A DNA stretch of 30,451 nt from NCBI GenBank assembly GCA_023409955.1, contig JAEYQQ010000062.1, positions 1 to 30,451 on the forward strand, read 5' to 3'. The notes under the pieces were generated by a model. It did no database searches, had not been told where the DNA came from, and saw nothing but the letters and a program-made list of their open reading frames with translations. The stretch is from Bacillota bacterium (GTDB taxonomy: Bacteria > Bacillota > Clostridia > Christensenellales > Aristaeellaceae). Shown here piece after piece: positions 14,488-23,579 of the stretch. Positions within the stretch are counted from its first letter, which is position 1. Every line of letters begins with the position of its first letter. The position numbers and the translations under genes were made by a program.

Positions 14488-16161
14488 TTACAGTTCGTTG
14501 TGGTAGAGCTTGTTGTAGAAGTCGATGTAGAAGTCGTAATTGTAGGTCTTTAAATCATTGAGGTAGTTGTTCCAGCTTTCGTCGGTCACACCGTTCATCA
14601 CACTGCTGGCGCAGAAGCCGCGAATCACTTCAACCAGGCCGTCCGTCATGAAGTCAAACTCTTCCTGCTTTTCAGCGGGAATGATGTTCAAGTTCATGTA
14701 ATAGGGGCAGAACACATCGTCAAACTTATCCAGGGAAACGTAGCGCTGCACACCCCAACTGGAAAGGTCGCTGGTGTCATAGCCTTCAGATTCCAGCATC
14801 AGCGGTGCGATGTTCACAAGACCGATGGTGTTGGAGCCAGTGAAAGTCTTGTCAATCAGCCATTCATAATCCCAGTCTCGCAGAACTTGGTTATAGGCTT
14901 CAATTTCTTCCTCGGTTTCCACGGGGTACTTAATGGATAAATAGTTGTACCCGCTGGCAGCAATCTGTTCAGGCGTTGCTTCTTCACCCAGGAAGTTGCC
15001 GTTTTCATCAACATAGTCCCAGCAGAAGAAGCGCTCACCGTTGCAGATGTTCAAAGCCGTGGTGGGATCGGAAGCATATTCCCAGATCTCAAAAGCCTTT
15101 TCAATGTTCTTGCAGTTGCGGGTGATGACAAAGTTGTTCCTGTAGGCGTTGGCGAAGTCCAGGTTCGCGGTGTACTGCACGGTCTTGTACCCTTCGGCGG
15201 GGGTGGGCACCATGGCTTCGTATTGCAGAAAGTCTTCAGCATTGGTGATGTAGTTGCACGGTCCCCAACCCCAGAAGACGCCAACTTTGCCGGCGTTGAG
15301 GTTGGCGTTGTACTGATCGCTGCTCTGGGAAAAACCTTCCAAGTTCAGCAGTCCTTCCTGACCAAGCTGGTGGAAGAACTCCAGGAACAGACGGTAAGCG
15401 GGGGTATTGACAGCTTCTACAACATTGCCGTTTTCATCCCAGCTATAGTATACATTACCGGAGCTGTAAAGGGGAAGACCCCATGCGTTTGCAAAGTCGA
15501 TCAGCATGGAAGCATAATGGTTTTCACAAAAATCAAAGGGGATCTCGTCATTGGGATCTCCGTTGCCGTTGGCGTCATTATCGCGGAAGGCGCGCAGAAC
15601 CTCAACGAATTCATCCATGGTGGTGGGCATTTCAAGGCCCAGGTTGTCCAGCCACTTTTTGTTGATATACTGGATACCTTTGGTGGTGTGCATCCTGGAG
15701 TGCATCTTGCCGCCGGCAAAGCCGTAAATGTTGCCGTCCGGATAGGTCAGATACTCTTTCCAGTTGTTTACATTGGTATCCAGGAACTTTACCAGGTTGG
15801 GGGTATAGGTGAGCATTTCTTCTTCGGTGACGGGGTGCCAAAGGCTGGTGTTCTGACTGATAATGGAGTCGGTCATGATGGAACCAGCCCAGAAGATATC
15901 GGGGAGGTTGCCGGCCAACAAAGCGGTCAGGGGTTCGGCAGTGCTGCCTTCCAATAATTCAATCCATTTGATCTTGACATTACAGGCTTTTTCCAACTCC
16001 TGTACCCAATGTTTTTCAGAGTACGATGTGGTAATGTCGGTGGTCCGGCGAACCGTGCAGATGGTCAATTCAACAGGGGGCTCTTCGGCCGCTGCCACAT
16101 TGACAAACAGGGACAAAAACAGCATAAGACCGAGTACCAGGGAAAGAGACCGTTTTACCAT
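14488..16161 (-). CDS. ABC transporter solute-binding protein (LplA/YtcQ-like, family 1)
   Basis: 557 residues, the long type of extracellular carbohydrate-binding protein found with LplB/LplC permeases. Signal peptide MVKRSLSLVLGLMLFLSLFVNVAAA with cleavage before EEPP; no lipobox cysteine, so it is not an obvious lipoprotein. The start at 16161 is chosen because GGAGG (16170-16174) is eight bases upstream. The mature protein has the aromatic-rich segments usual for oligosaccharide binding. It would feed the two permeases transcribed just before it. Substrate not readable; relatives handle uronate- or mannose-containing oligosaccharides. Confidence 0.92.
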   Translation of the reverse strand: MVKRSLSLVLGLMLFLSLFVNVAAAEEPPVELTICTVRRTTDITTSYSEKHWVQELEKACNVKIKWIELLEGSTAEPLTALLAGNLPDIFWAGSIMTDSIISQNTSLWHPVTEEEMLTYTPNLVKFLDTNVNNWKEYLTYPDGNIYGFAGGKMHSRMHTTKGIQYINKKWLDNLGLEMPTTMDEFVEVLRAFRDNDANGNGDPNDEIPFDFCENHYASMLIDFANAWGLPLYSSGNVYYSWDENGNVVEAVNTPAYRLFLEFFHQLGQEGLLNLEGFSQSSDQYNANLNAGKVGVFWGWGPCNYITNAEDFLQYEAMVPTPAEGYKTVQYTANLDFANAYRNNFVITRNCKNIEKAFEIWEYASDPTTALNICNGERFFCWDYVDENGNFLGEEATPEQIAASGYNYLSIKYPVETEEEIEAYNQVLRDWDYEWLIDKTFTGSNTIGLVNIAPLMLESEGYDTSDLSSWGVQRYVSLDKFDDVFCPYYMNLNIIPAEKQEEFDFMTDGLVEVIRGFCASSVMNGVTDESWNNYLNDLKTYNYDFYIDFYNKLYHNEL

Positions 16162-16208
16162 AATGTCATCCTCCATGTTGTTATTTTAACAGGCTATAAT
16201 GCCTGTTT

Positions 16209-17090
16209 TCAACTCTTCAGTGAGCCTATCATGATTCCTTGGACGAAATATTTCTGCAAAAATGGATACAGGCACATGATCGGCAGCGATGATAAAGCGA
16301 TTACGGCATAGCGAATCACTGACAGCATTTTCTGGATTTCCGCTAAAGAATCAGGGTCGGCAATATCTGAATTGCTGGTGTTGACCAACAGCAGCTGGCG
16401 CAGATACAGCTGCAGTGGCTGCAGTTTAGTGTCAGTTGTGTATACCAGCGCATTGTAATAACTGTTCCAATGGGCTACCGCCACATAAAGCGCAATGACA
16501 GCAAAAATGGCTTTGGACAACGGGATAACAAAGGAGAAAAAGAAGCGCGTATTAGAGCAGCCATCAATGCTTGCGGCCTCACGCAAATCTGTCGGGATAG
16601 ACGATTGGCAAAACGTGCGGATCAGTATAATGTTGTAGACCGAAACGCTGCCAAGCAGCAATAATATTGTGCGGGTATTGACCAGGTTCAGCGATGAACT
16701 GACGATGTATGTAGGAATCAATCCACCGCTGAAATACATGGTGAATACGAGCAGGCCCATGATGACGCCGCGAAATGGTAAGTCATTGCGGGATAATGCG
16801 TACCCGCAGGGGATGCAGACCATAAGGGCAAAAATCGTGCCGCCCACCGTGTAGTAAATGGTATTGCCGTAACCAATCCATAGCTGCGGCTGTTGTATGG
16901 CATACTCATATGCCGCAAAGTGGATGCCCTGAGGAATTAGGATTAGTGCCCCGGAGTTCACGTAGGTGGAATCGGAGATGGATGCCACAAGAACATACCA
17001 GATCGGGTAAAAGCAGATCACAGCAAAGAGTGATAGCAGAATATAGAAAAGCATATTGATGATGCGGTCACTGCGGCTGAAAAGTTTCAT
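16209..17090 (-). CDS. carbohydrate ABC permease (LplC/YtcP-like)
   Basis: 293 residues from the ATG at 17090, which has AGGGGG nine bases upstream; a TTG at 17111 would overlap the preceding gene and is less likely. Six membrane segments begin near residue 12 (IINMLFYILLSLFAVICFYPIW). The EAA loop reads REAASIDGCSNTRFFFSFVIPLS. Forms the channel with the next permease. The ATPase must come from elsewhere in the genome. Confidence 0.93.
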   Translation of the reverse strand: MKLFSRSDRIINMLFYILLSLFAVICFYPIWYVLVASISDSTYVNSGALILIPQGIHFAAYEYAIQQPQLWIGYGNTIYYTVGGTIFALMVCIPCGYALSRNDLPFRGVIMGLLVFTMYFSGGLIPTYIVSSSLNLVNTRTILLLLGSVSVYNIILIRTFCQSSIPTDLREAASIDGCSNTRFFFSFVIPLSKAIFAVIALYVAVAHWNSYYNALVYTTDTKLQPLQLYLRQLLLVNTSNSDIADPDSLAEIQKMLSVIRYAVIALSSLPIMCLYPFLQKYFVQGIMIGSLKS

Positions 17091-17104
17091 TGTAATGCGC
17101 CCCC

Positions 17105-18037
17105 TTACCAAAGGCTGTTTCCGGATAGTTTTCCGGATACCTTATTGACAGTGATCAGCAAAATGAAGTTAACGACATTGTTGAACAAGCTGATCGCCGC
17201 CGAGTAACTGTACTTGGTGCTTTGGATGCCCATTTTATACACATAAGTGGAGAGCACTTCGGATACCGAGTAGTTCAGAGGAGTTTGCATAATGTACACC
17301 TTGTCAAAACCCAGTGACATCATACTGCCAAAGCGCAGTATCAACGTAATAGCCACTGTCGGCAATATGCCGGGCAGATCGATATTCCACATACGCCGCA
17401 GCTTGCCGGCGCCGTCGATCATGGCGGCTTCATGCAGGCCGGGATCAATGCTCGTTAGGGCGGCCAGATATATAATGGAGTCCCAACCCATTTGCTGCCA
17501 GACTGTTGACCATACATATACATGGCGGAAGTATTTTGCTTCTCCCATTATGTAGGAAGGAGTACCACCAAAGAATTTGATGATGGTGTTGACCCAGCCG
17601 TTGTTGATGGAAAACATGCTGCTCATCATACCTACCAGCACAACCACGGAAATGAAGTGGGGAAGATAGGTGACCGTCTGCGCTATTCGCCGAAAACGTG
17701 CGTTGGGTACACTGTGCATGATGAGCGCCAGAAGGATGGGTACGGGAAAGCCTGCCAGCAGGCTGTAAAAGTTTAATGTAAGGGTGTTGATAACAAGGGA
17801 GGAGAAATTGTTGGATTTGAAAAAGTATTGGAACCATTTCAGGCCCACCCAGGGGCTCCCTGAAATGCCATCGGCAAAATTGAAGTTGCGAAATGCAATT
17901 TGAATCCCATACATCGGCCAATAATGAAAGATGACGATATATGCGAAAGCAGGTAGGATCATTACATAGAGCGCCTTGTTCTCCGCCATTTTTCTCAGTG
18001 TACTGCCATATCTTTTACCGGGCGATCTCATTTGCAT
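17105..18037 (-). CDS. carbohydrate ABC permease (LplB/YteP-like)
   Basis: 310 residues. A short basic N-terminus is followed by membrane segments beginning ALYVMILPAFAYIVIFHYWP, the FRNFNF stretch typical of LplB, and the EAA loop HEAAMIDGAGKLRRMWNIDLPGI. First gene of the operon, behind the promoter at 18076-18105. AAGGAG lies 13 bases before the ATG, a long spacing; a second in-frame ATG two codons later is possible. Confidence 0.93.
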   Translation of the reverse strand: MQMRSPGKRYGSTLRKMAENKALYVMILPAFAYIVIFHYWPMYGIQIAFRNFNFADGISGSPWVGLKWFQYFFKSNNFSSLVINTLTLNFYSLLAGFPVPILLALIMHSVPNARFRRIAQTVTYLPHFISVVVLVGMMSSMFSINNGWVNTIIKFFGGTPSYIMGEAKYFRHVYVWSTVWQQMGWDSIIYLAALTSIDPGLHEAAMIDGAGKLRRMWNIDLPGILPTVAITLILRFGSMMSLGFDKVYIMQTPLNYSVSEVLSTYVYKMGIQSTKYSYSAAISLFNNVVNFILLITVNKVSGKLSGNSLW

Positions 18038-18075
18038 ATCAGAAAGCGTGCTCCTTATTCCATCGTGATGTCCTG

Positions 18076-18105
18076 ATTTTAGCCCGCAATATGGGGGAAC
18101 ATCAA
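18076..18105 (-). promoter_or_regulatory. promoter of the LplBCA-type operon
   Basis: Minus strand TTGATG (18100-18105), 18-bp spacer, TAAAAT (18076-18081). It is 38 bases from the permease start. Upstream, TGCG-containing motifs at 18134, 18153 and 18168 could be AraC-type half sites. Confidence 0.5.
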
Positions 18106-18208
18106 CATGCGGATTGGTACAAAGGGTTCAATATGCGCTTTGGCATATCATGTGCGTTTTCACATAATGCGCTTACGACCTTTCAATCTGGAATGGCTTT
18201 GTTAACTA

Positions 18209-18217
18209 TGGTATAAT
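18209..18217 (+). promoter_or_regulatory. extended -10 promoter of the AraC regulator gene
   Basis: TGG-TATAAT gives a perfect -10 with the extended TGn, which compensates for the lack of a good -35. Transcription would start near 18224, with GGAAGGA (18241-18247) before the ATG at 18253. Confidence 0.65.
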
Positions 18218-18252
18218 GAGGTAATTCCCGGAGGTTACGAGGAAGGATAAAC

Positions 18253-20508
18253 ATGCGTTTAATAAAGAATTATAAGGATCTGTTTGCGGCAAAGGCGCGC
18301 AACGCTGCCGAATACACTCAGCGTCATTCCCTGCTGATGCCCATGCTGCTTTCCTTTTGCTTCCTGATCGCATTTGTGCTGCTGACTATTACCATTTGGT
18401 TCAGCCAGAATGTAAGAACGACGCTGGAGGAAACAATATACGATAATGCTGAACAGCACGCTGCGATAACGGCTGATCAGCTGCGGGTATCCTTTGAAGA
18501 TTGCTTTAAGATTGCCGCCCACCTGAAACTTGTAGCCAGGCTATCACCCCGTTCTTTTCAAAGCAATGCATACAGTGCCTACATGGCGATCAAGGAATAC
18601 AACATCACCAGCTTTAAGTACAGCGACCTTGTGATCTGCTATAAAGACAATCAGTTACTGCTCAGTGTTTATGGTACATGTCTTGCGCCGGTGTGTTTTC
18701 CAGAGGTAGGTGATGCGCAAGAACTTATGGAAACCATTCTTTCCAGCCATTCGGTCTCGCTGCTCACGACGGCCGCCTTTGGCGCTGATCAGGCGGACAG
18801 TCGGCTTCTGCTGGTACATCCTCTTTCCGGCCGCCATACGGCGGTATTCGTGCTCAATAAGCAGCTGCTGTCTTCCTTTGCCTCTGCGATCATAGACATG
18901 AAAAATAACAGTGTGCAGGCCTTGTATGACATGTCGGGCACGGTTCTTTGGTCCACCCGGACGATGGATGAGCAGACGCAGAACACGGTGTTTGCGCATA
19001 TACAAAAAAATCTGTCAGGCAAAAAGCTAACGCTTGACGGCATAAACTACATTTATTCTCATGTCTATATTTCACACGGCACGTATTTGGTGACGCTGGA
19101 TGAGATCAGCACACAGTTTGACGAATTGAACACGGCGATTTATGTGTTGTCTGTCATCTGCATCAGTATCCTGATCTTAGGAGCGGCTATGCTTATTTTC
19201 AGCATCCGCCGCGGCTATGTACCCATTGCCCACCTGGTCAGTAATATTAAAGGTATGCTGCCGCAGCAAAAGGACGGCCCCACCAGCGATATTGCGACAT
19301 TGCAGCATGCCATCTCCCAGTACAGTGAACTTGTTCATGAAAGCACGAAAAACACTGCGCTATTATCCTCTGAGGAACTGCGAAAAGTGTTTATTCTTCG
19401 TATCATATGCGGTCAATATTCGGACCCGGATGAATTGTCGAATTTATGCTACTGGCTGAAAGTAGATTTCCCTCATCCATACTTTTTTGCCTGCATACTA
19501 CAGTTTGACCATCTGCTCAATGAGCAGGAGAGGGAATACATAGACACTCATTTACGCCATGGAAAGCAAGATCCATCTATTTATTATTTTTGTCTTTCAC
19601 CGGACGGCAACTCTGCTGTCGGCATAGTCAACATTCCCTCTTCGAACCATGCCTTGCTGCACACCTTTGGTGAACAACTGCTTAAAACGCATTTTTCTTT
19701 GATACATGCGACAGTTGGCATGGGGCAGATCTATGACAACATCGCCAGCTTGGGAAAAAGCTATATTGAAGCCCATGCGGCGATCGATTACCGCCTGATC
19801 AAAGGTAAACACACTTGGATCACCTATGACGAGGTCAGCGTCAGCGGCGGTGCGCAAGCTTATCCAGAAGCACTGCTGGAAGCTTATATCAGTGCTTTGC
19901 GGATGTGGAATGTGCAGGACATATGGGACAGCCTGCAGCGGATCACCGACTTTATCCGCCAAGGCAGTCTTTCTCTGCAACAGGTCAAGTGCATCTGTGT
20001 GGATTTGACGTCTGCGCTTTTACGGGAGATCAACAGTTTGGATAACCGCGTTGCTTATAAGCTCAATTCGGCCTATGATGTCTTCAATATTGCCGAGTAT
20101 GAATCTGTATCGGAACTGGCGCAGAAGATCGCTGATTTTTCGCAGATCATCCGGCAGCATGTTATGCAGCGGGACACGTCTGAAGATAATGTGCTGATAC
20201 AGCAATGCATAGCCTGCATGCAGGAGAATATCTCCAATGCACAATTTTCCCTAAGCTCTTTATCAGAACAGTTCAATATCACGCCCCAAACGCTTCGCCG
20301 TAAGTTCAAGGAAGCCACCGGGCAGACGCTGAGCGATTATATGATCAGGCTGCGTATTGACCGAGCAAAGCACCTGCTTACAGATACGGATCTGGATATC
20401 AGCGAGATCTGCATTCAGTGCGGTTACTTGGATCCGTCATCCTTCATCCGGCTTTTTAAAGCAGAAGTAGGGGTGCCCCCCGGGAAATTTCGGGAATCTA
20501 TCTCTTAA
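18253..20508 (+). CDS. membrane-bound AraC-family regulator (YtdP-like)
   Basis: 751 residues. Membrane segment 1 lies at about 28-50, an extracellular sensing region of about 240 residues follows, membrane segment 2 is at about 293-317, then a cytoplasmic linker and a C-terminal AraC DNA-binding domain from about 649, with two helix-turn-helices (FSLSSLSEQFNITPQTLRRKF and the DISEICIQCGYLDPSSFIRLF segment). Such one-protein sensors sit beside LplABC-type importers and are thought to sense the sugar outside the cell and activate its uptake. Divergent from the importer with a 215-bp shared control region, which supports that role. Confidence 0.93.
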   Translation: MRLIKNYKDLFAAKARNAAEYTQRHSLLMPMLLSFCFLIAFVLLTITIWFSQNVRTTLEETIYDNAEQHAAITADQLRVSFEDCFKIAAHLKLVARLSPRSFQSNAYSAYMAIKEYNITSFKYSDLVICYKDNQLLLSVYGTCLAPVCFPEVGDAQELMETILSSHSVSLLTTAAFGADQADSRLLLVHPLSGRHTAVFVLNKQLLSSFASAIIDMKNNSVQALYDMSGTVLWSTRTMDEQTQNTVFAHIQKNLSGKKLTLDGINYIYSHVYISHGTYLVTLDEISTQFDELNTAIYVLSVICISILILGAAMLIFSIRRGYVPIAHLVSNIKGMLPQQKDGPTSDIATLQHAISQYSELVHESTKNTALLSSEELRKVFILRIICGQYSDPDELSNLCYWLKVDFPHPYFFACILQFDHLLNEQEREYIDTHLRHGKQDPSIYYFCLSPDGNSAVGIVNIPSSNHALLHTFGEQLLKTHFSLIHATVGMGQIYDNIASLGKSYIEAHAAIDYRLIKGKHTWITYDEVSVSGGAQAYPEALLEAYISALRMWNVQDIWDSLQRITDFIRQGSLSLQQVKCICVDLTSALLREINSLDNRVAYKLNSAYDVFNIAEYESVSELAQKIADFSQIIRQHVMQRDTSEDNVLIQQCIACMQENISNAQFSLSSLSEQFNITPQTLRRKFKEATGQTLSDYMIRLRIDRAKHLLTDTDLDISEICIQCGYLDPSSFIRLFKAEVGVPPGKFRESIS

Positions 20509-20530
20509 ATTATGAAGGAGGGTGTTCCAA

Positions 20531-21382
20531 GTGGATTTTCAGAAGATCGTTCAGGGGATCGGTTCACTGGGTCATAACATTTATGATTTTGCCTTTTATG
20601 ACGGGAATGCGATTTATACGCATAACTTTCAACCCTGCAACAGGTGCAACAACAGTTATTCTGTTGCAAAAGCCTTTGTTATGACTGCGCTTGGATTCCT
20701 AAGAGATGAGGGACGTTTTAATGTTTCGGATCCTATCATCCAATACTTTTCTGATAAACTTCCTGGGAATATCGATCCAAAATGGCAGTCTGTCACCGTC
20801 GAGCATGTAATTACTCACCGCATCGGTTTTGACTGCGGCTTTTTGGATATTGACACGGATGATATTCAAGCCTATCTGACAGATGATTATCTGCAATTGG
20901 TGTTTGAACATCCTTTAGTGTATACCCCGGGGGAGCATTCACAGTACAGTGATGCGGCCTATTACCTGCTATCACGGCTTGTTACAGCGCTTAGTCAAGA
21001 GAAACTGGATACGTTTCTCTTAAAACGGCTGCTACGCCCCATGCAATTCACAGAAGTGGCCTGGAGCCGTTGCCCGAGAGAGTATCCCATCGGAGCGACC
21101 GGGCTTTATATCAGCACTGAAGATATGCTAAAGCTGGGTATGCTGTATCTCAATGATGGTATCTATCAGGGCGTTCGCTATGTTTCCAGGCAATGGGTCG
21201 AAAAGGCAATAACCTGCGATTATGAACTGCACTCCATGTCCGCTGGAGGATGGATCGGTAAAGGAGGCATGTACGGTCAGGCAGTCGTTTTCCACAGAGG
21301 AAAGCATTTTGCCGCCGCATGGCATGGTCATGATAAAAATGGTTGCAATAAAAGTGTGCTCAGTTACCTAGATACGATATGA
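20531..21382 (+). CDS. serine hydrolase, beta-lactamase/class C family
   Basis: 283 residues, starting at the GTG at 20531, which has AAGGAGG nine bases upstream; the earlier GTG at 20522 is too close to that site. The nucleophile motif is SVAK (S44, K47). YSD (139-141) stands where class C enzymes have YxN, and GKGGMYG near the C-terminus replaces the KTG/HTG motif. No signal peptide, so it should be cytoplasmic, unlike true beta-lactamases or penicillin-binding proteins. It is probably an esterase or amidase acting on the sugar derivative imported next door. Twenty-two bases after the AraC gene, so in its operon. Confidence 0.85.
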   Translation: MDFQKIVQGIGSLGHNIYDFAFYDGNAIYTHNFQPCNRCNNSYSVAKAFVMTALGFLRDEGRFNVSDPIIQYFSDKLPGNIDPKWQSVTVEHVITHRIGFDCGFLDIDTDDIQAYLTDDYLQLVFEHPLVYTPGEHSQYSDAAYYLLSRLVTALSQEKLDTFLLKRLLRPMQFTEVAWSRCPREYPIGATGLYISTEDMLKLGMLYLNDGIYQGVRYVSRQWVEKAITCDYELHSMSAGGWIGKGGMYGQAVVFHRGKHFAAAWHGHDKNGCNKSVLSYLDTI

Positions 21383-21476
21383 CAGCTTATAAGGGAATGA
21401 ACATTGTTGTTGCTGCATTGCAAAGCAGCGAATGACTACTAAATTTCGATCAAACATTTTAGTAAAGGAAATCACC

Positions 21477-22301
21477 ATGGAGCAATTTCGATTTGGCGTG
21501 ATCACGGACATACAGTATGCCGACCGTGCGGCAAATATCGGCAGGTATTACAGAAACAGCATAATCAAAGCAAAACACTGTATAGATGCGATCAATGCAA
21601 TACAGCCGGATTTTTGCATGCATTTGGGGGATCTAATCGACTGGCCAGGGCAGCCGGAGAAAGGCCGCCAGGCGCTTGATACGATCATGCCGGTGATGCA
21701 GAGCTTTCATGGACCTATGTATTATCTGATCGGCAACCACGACAGAGATTCTGTACCTGTTGATGAACTGGCTGCGTTATGGGATATGCCTCAGGGACAG
21801 ACGTGGTATTCCTTTGATCACAAGGGTGTTCATTTCATTGCTTTGGACAGCAACTTTGATGAGCATGGCAGGCCCTACCAACCGGGAGACGGCCAGTGGG
21901 ATAATTGTTATGTTTCTGAACAGCAGTTGGACTGGCTTAAAAGCGATCTGGCGCAATGCCTGACTGATGTTGTTTTCGTGATGGTGCATGCACTGCTGGA
22001 TGATCTGGATGATCCTCATGTAATCAAAAATGCTTCGGTGGTCCGGAGCATACTGGAAAACAGCGGAAAGCAGATCGTGGTGCTGCAAGGGCATATGCAC
22101 TGCGGCCGTGAAAGCAAAAAGAACGGCATCTGCTATCATACGATGCGATCGATTGTGAACGGAAGAGCCCGCAGGTGTTTCTGGATTGTTGAAGTAGATA
22201 AGGACCGCATCTTTGTACACAGATATGACAGCCGGCGAAACCATGGACAGCCCACTCAAAAAACGTTGATGAAACTACAAGAGGCGAGCTGCTGCCGATG
22301 A
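21477..22301 (+). CDS. calcineurin-like phosphoesterase, ADPRibase-Mn-like
   Basis: 274 residues. Metal motifs: DIQ (11-13), GDLID (51-55), GNHD (86-89), a VMVHALLDD histidine and GHMH near 210. The first motif is D-x-Q instead of D-x-H, and FGVITDIQYAD followed by YYRNS is the pattern of manganese-dependent ADP-ribose/CDP-alcohol diphosphatases. The ATG at 21477 follows AAAGGAA; the longer frame lacks a ribosome site. It would split a nucleotide-linked diphosphate in the cytoplasm. Third gene after the AraC regulator, 94 bases past the serine hydrolase. Confidence 0.88.
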   Translation: MEQFRFGVITDIQYADRAANIGRYYRNSIIKAKHCIDAINAIQPDFCMHLGDLIDWPGQPEKGRQALDTIMPVMQSFHGPMYYLIGNHDRDSVPVDELAALWDMPQGQTWYSFDHKGVHFIALDSNFDEHGRPYQPGDGQWDNCYVSEQQLDWLKSDLAQCLTDVVFVMVHALLDDLDDPHVIKNASVVRSILENSGKQIVVLQGHMHCGRESKKNGICYHTMRSIVNGRARRCFWIVEVDKDRIFVHRYDSRRNHGQPTQKTLMKLQEASCCR

Positions 22302-22308
22302 TATCGGT

Positions 22309-22344
22309 AAAGCCCATCAAACTGGGGATGCGCTAGGGCCTTTT
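22309..22344 (+). terminator. possible weak terminator
   Basis: AAAGCCC (22309-22315) can pair with GGGCCTTT (from 22336) with a bulge, followed by TTTT to 22344. It directly follows the phosphoesterase gene. Support is modest. Confidence 0.35.
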
Positions 22345-22744
22345 AACTGCTAATACCAACCAACAGCTTTGCGATATGACAAAAAGCTGCACCATCGACA
22401 GGTAAAAGAAGGACAAGCCAGGGATACTATGTGCATGATGGTGATGTAAACTTGATATAGAATATCTGCATAACCTGTCTCATCCAGATTGAACTCTTTT
22501 ATGTAATTCGGGCACATAATTTCATGCATACCAATATCTCCGTTACTTTCGATAGTCTTTTACAGACTATCGACGCTTGGATTAAAGTAAATTCCATTAC
22601 GCAAGATGCCTTCCCGTTTTCATTTGCTGCGACTGTACGAAGGTGACTCTTCTTTTATTAAGAATTTTCTAGCATCTGCAATCAACCGTCCTCATGTGAA
22701 TGATCGTATTATACGATACATAAAGATAATCAAGAAGTAATTTG
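22345..22744. other. spacer with one perfect hairpin
   Basis: No gene is recognised. The only clear structure is TCGATAGTCT (22549-22558) paired with AGACTATCGA (22564-22573) around TTTAC, a perfect 10-bp stem without a T run. It could be an operator, a relic end of a small mobile element or a processed RNA; nothing decides. Confidence 0.4.
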
Positions 22745-22773
22745 TTGACGCTTTGTGACATATTGTGTATAAT
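22745..22773 (+). promoter_or_regulatory. promoter of the exonuclease gene
   Basis: TTGACG (22745-22750), 17-bp spacer, TATAAT (22768-22773): near-consensus. The -10 is flanked by an imperfect inverted repeat TGACA ... TGTCA (22756-22760 and 22775-22779), a possible regulator site. Confidence 0.8.
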
Positions 22774-22837
22774 TTGTCATCAGTATAAGTTTGGCACAGT
22801 ACTAGAGAATAAAACTTCCATTAATGAGGGTAGATCT

Positions 22838-23434
22838 ATGTGTAAGCATTTTTTGGTTGTAGATTTCGAATTTACTCAGTACACCAAACCGGTTGGAAGG
22901 CCACGAGGCTTTTTTTCGGAGATCCTTGAAATCGGAGCGGTCAAAATAGATGGCGGTACGACTGAGACTATAGGACAAATCCAACATTTTGTGAAACCAC
23001 ACTTTTATCCTAACCATGTAAAGGAAAGCATGGCCTTTGGTATGATCCCGGAGCAAGATATGAAATCGGCAATTGAATTCCGTGATATGCTGGAGATAAT
23101 CCGTTCTCTCTATGTACCACAGAAAACGTACTTTGTAGCGTGGGGTGACGCAGATTATCATGTTGTTGAGGAAGGCTGTAAAAGGCATGGCCTGCCCAAT
23201 CCAATTCTAGCGGATGATTATCTGAATTTGGCAGCTGCCTATAAACACATGAAAGGAGATGTCTTCACAACAAGCTTGCGCAGAGCCACCGAAGAGCAGA
23301 ACATCCAAACGGGAGGGCTTTGGCATACCGCATATGACGATGCTGCAAATACAGGTAAGCTGCTTGTAAAAATGCTTGCGGATAATTGGAGTCCCGAGTA
23401 TTATTTTGCTTCAACGGCAGTGGTAAACATTTGA
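22838..23434 (+). CDS. DEDDh 3'-5' exonuclease (KapD/ERI-like)
   Basis: 198 residues. Catalytic acids are D9 and E11 in VVDFEFT, an aspartate at 104 or 106 in WGDAD, and H163 with D168 in WHTAYDDA; this is the full DEDDh set. SEILEIGAVKID is also typical of the group. The start at 22838 follows GAGGG at normal distance. Relatives are the ERI-1-type RNA exonucleases and Bacillus KapD, described as an inhibitor of a sporulation kinase pathway. Single gene with its own promoter and the strong terminator at 23580. Substrate, probably RNA ends, is inferred. Confidence 0.88.
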   Translation: MCKHFLVVDFEFTQYTKPVGRPRGFFSEILEIGAVKIDGGTTETIGQIQHFVKPHFYPNHVKESMAFGMIPEQDMKSAIEFRDMLEIIRSLYVPQKTYFVAWGDADYHVVEEGCKRHGLPNPILADDYLNLAAAYKHMKGDVFTTSLRRATEEQNIQTGGLWHTAYDDAANTGKLLVKMLADNWSPEYYFASTAVVNI

Positions 23435-23579
23435 AACTGATTAGTATAGATCAATTAAATATTTTACCCTCGGGTATTTTATCATTATCATTAGCGATAG
23501 ACCCCTAGGCATCGGATTACTAAAAGCAAAATACTTAAACTTTACATTGGGCTTTAACTTTCGATCAGCACCTAATGAT

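Noticed and set aside
15223..15957. 244-aa plus-strand ORF
   Set aside because: Antisense shadow of the LplA-type binding-protein gene, with no ribosome site.
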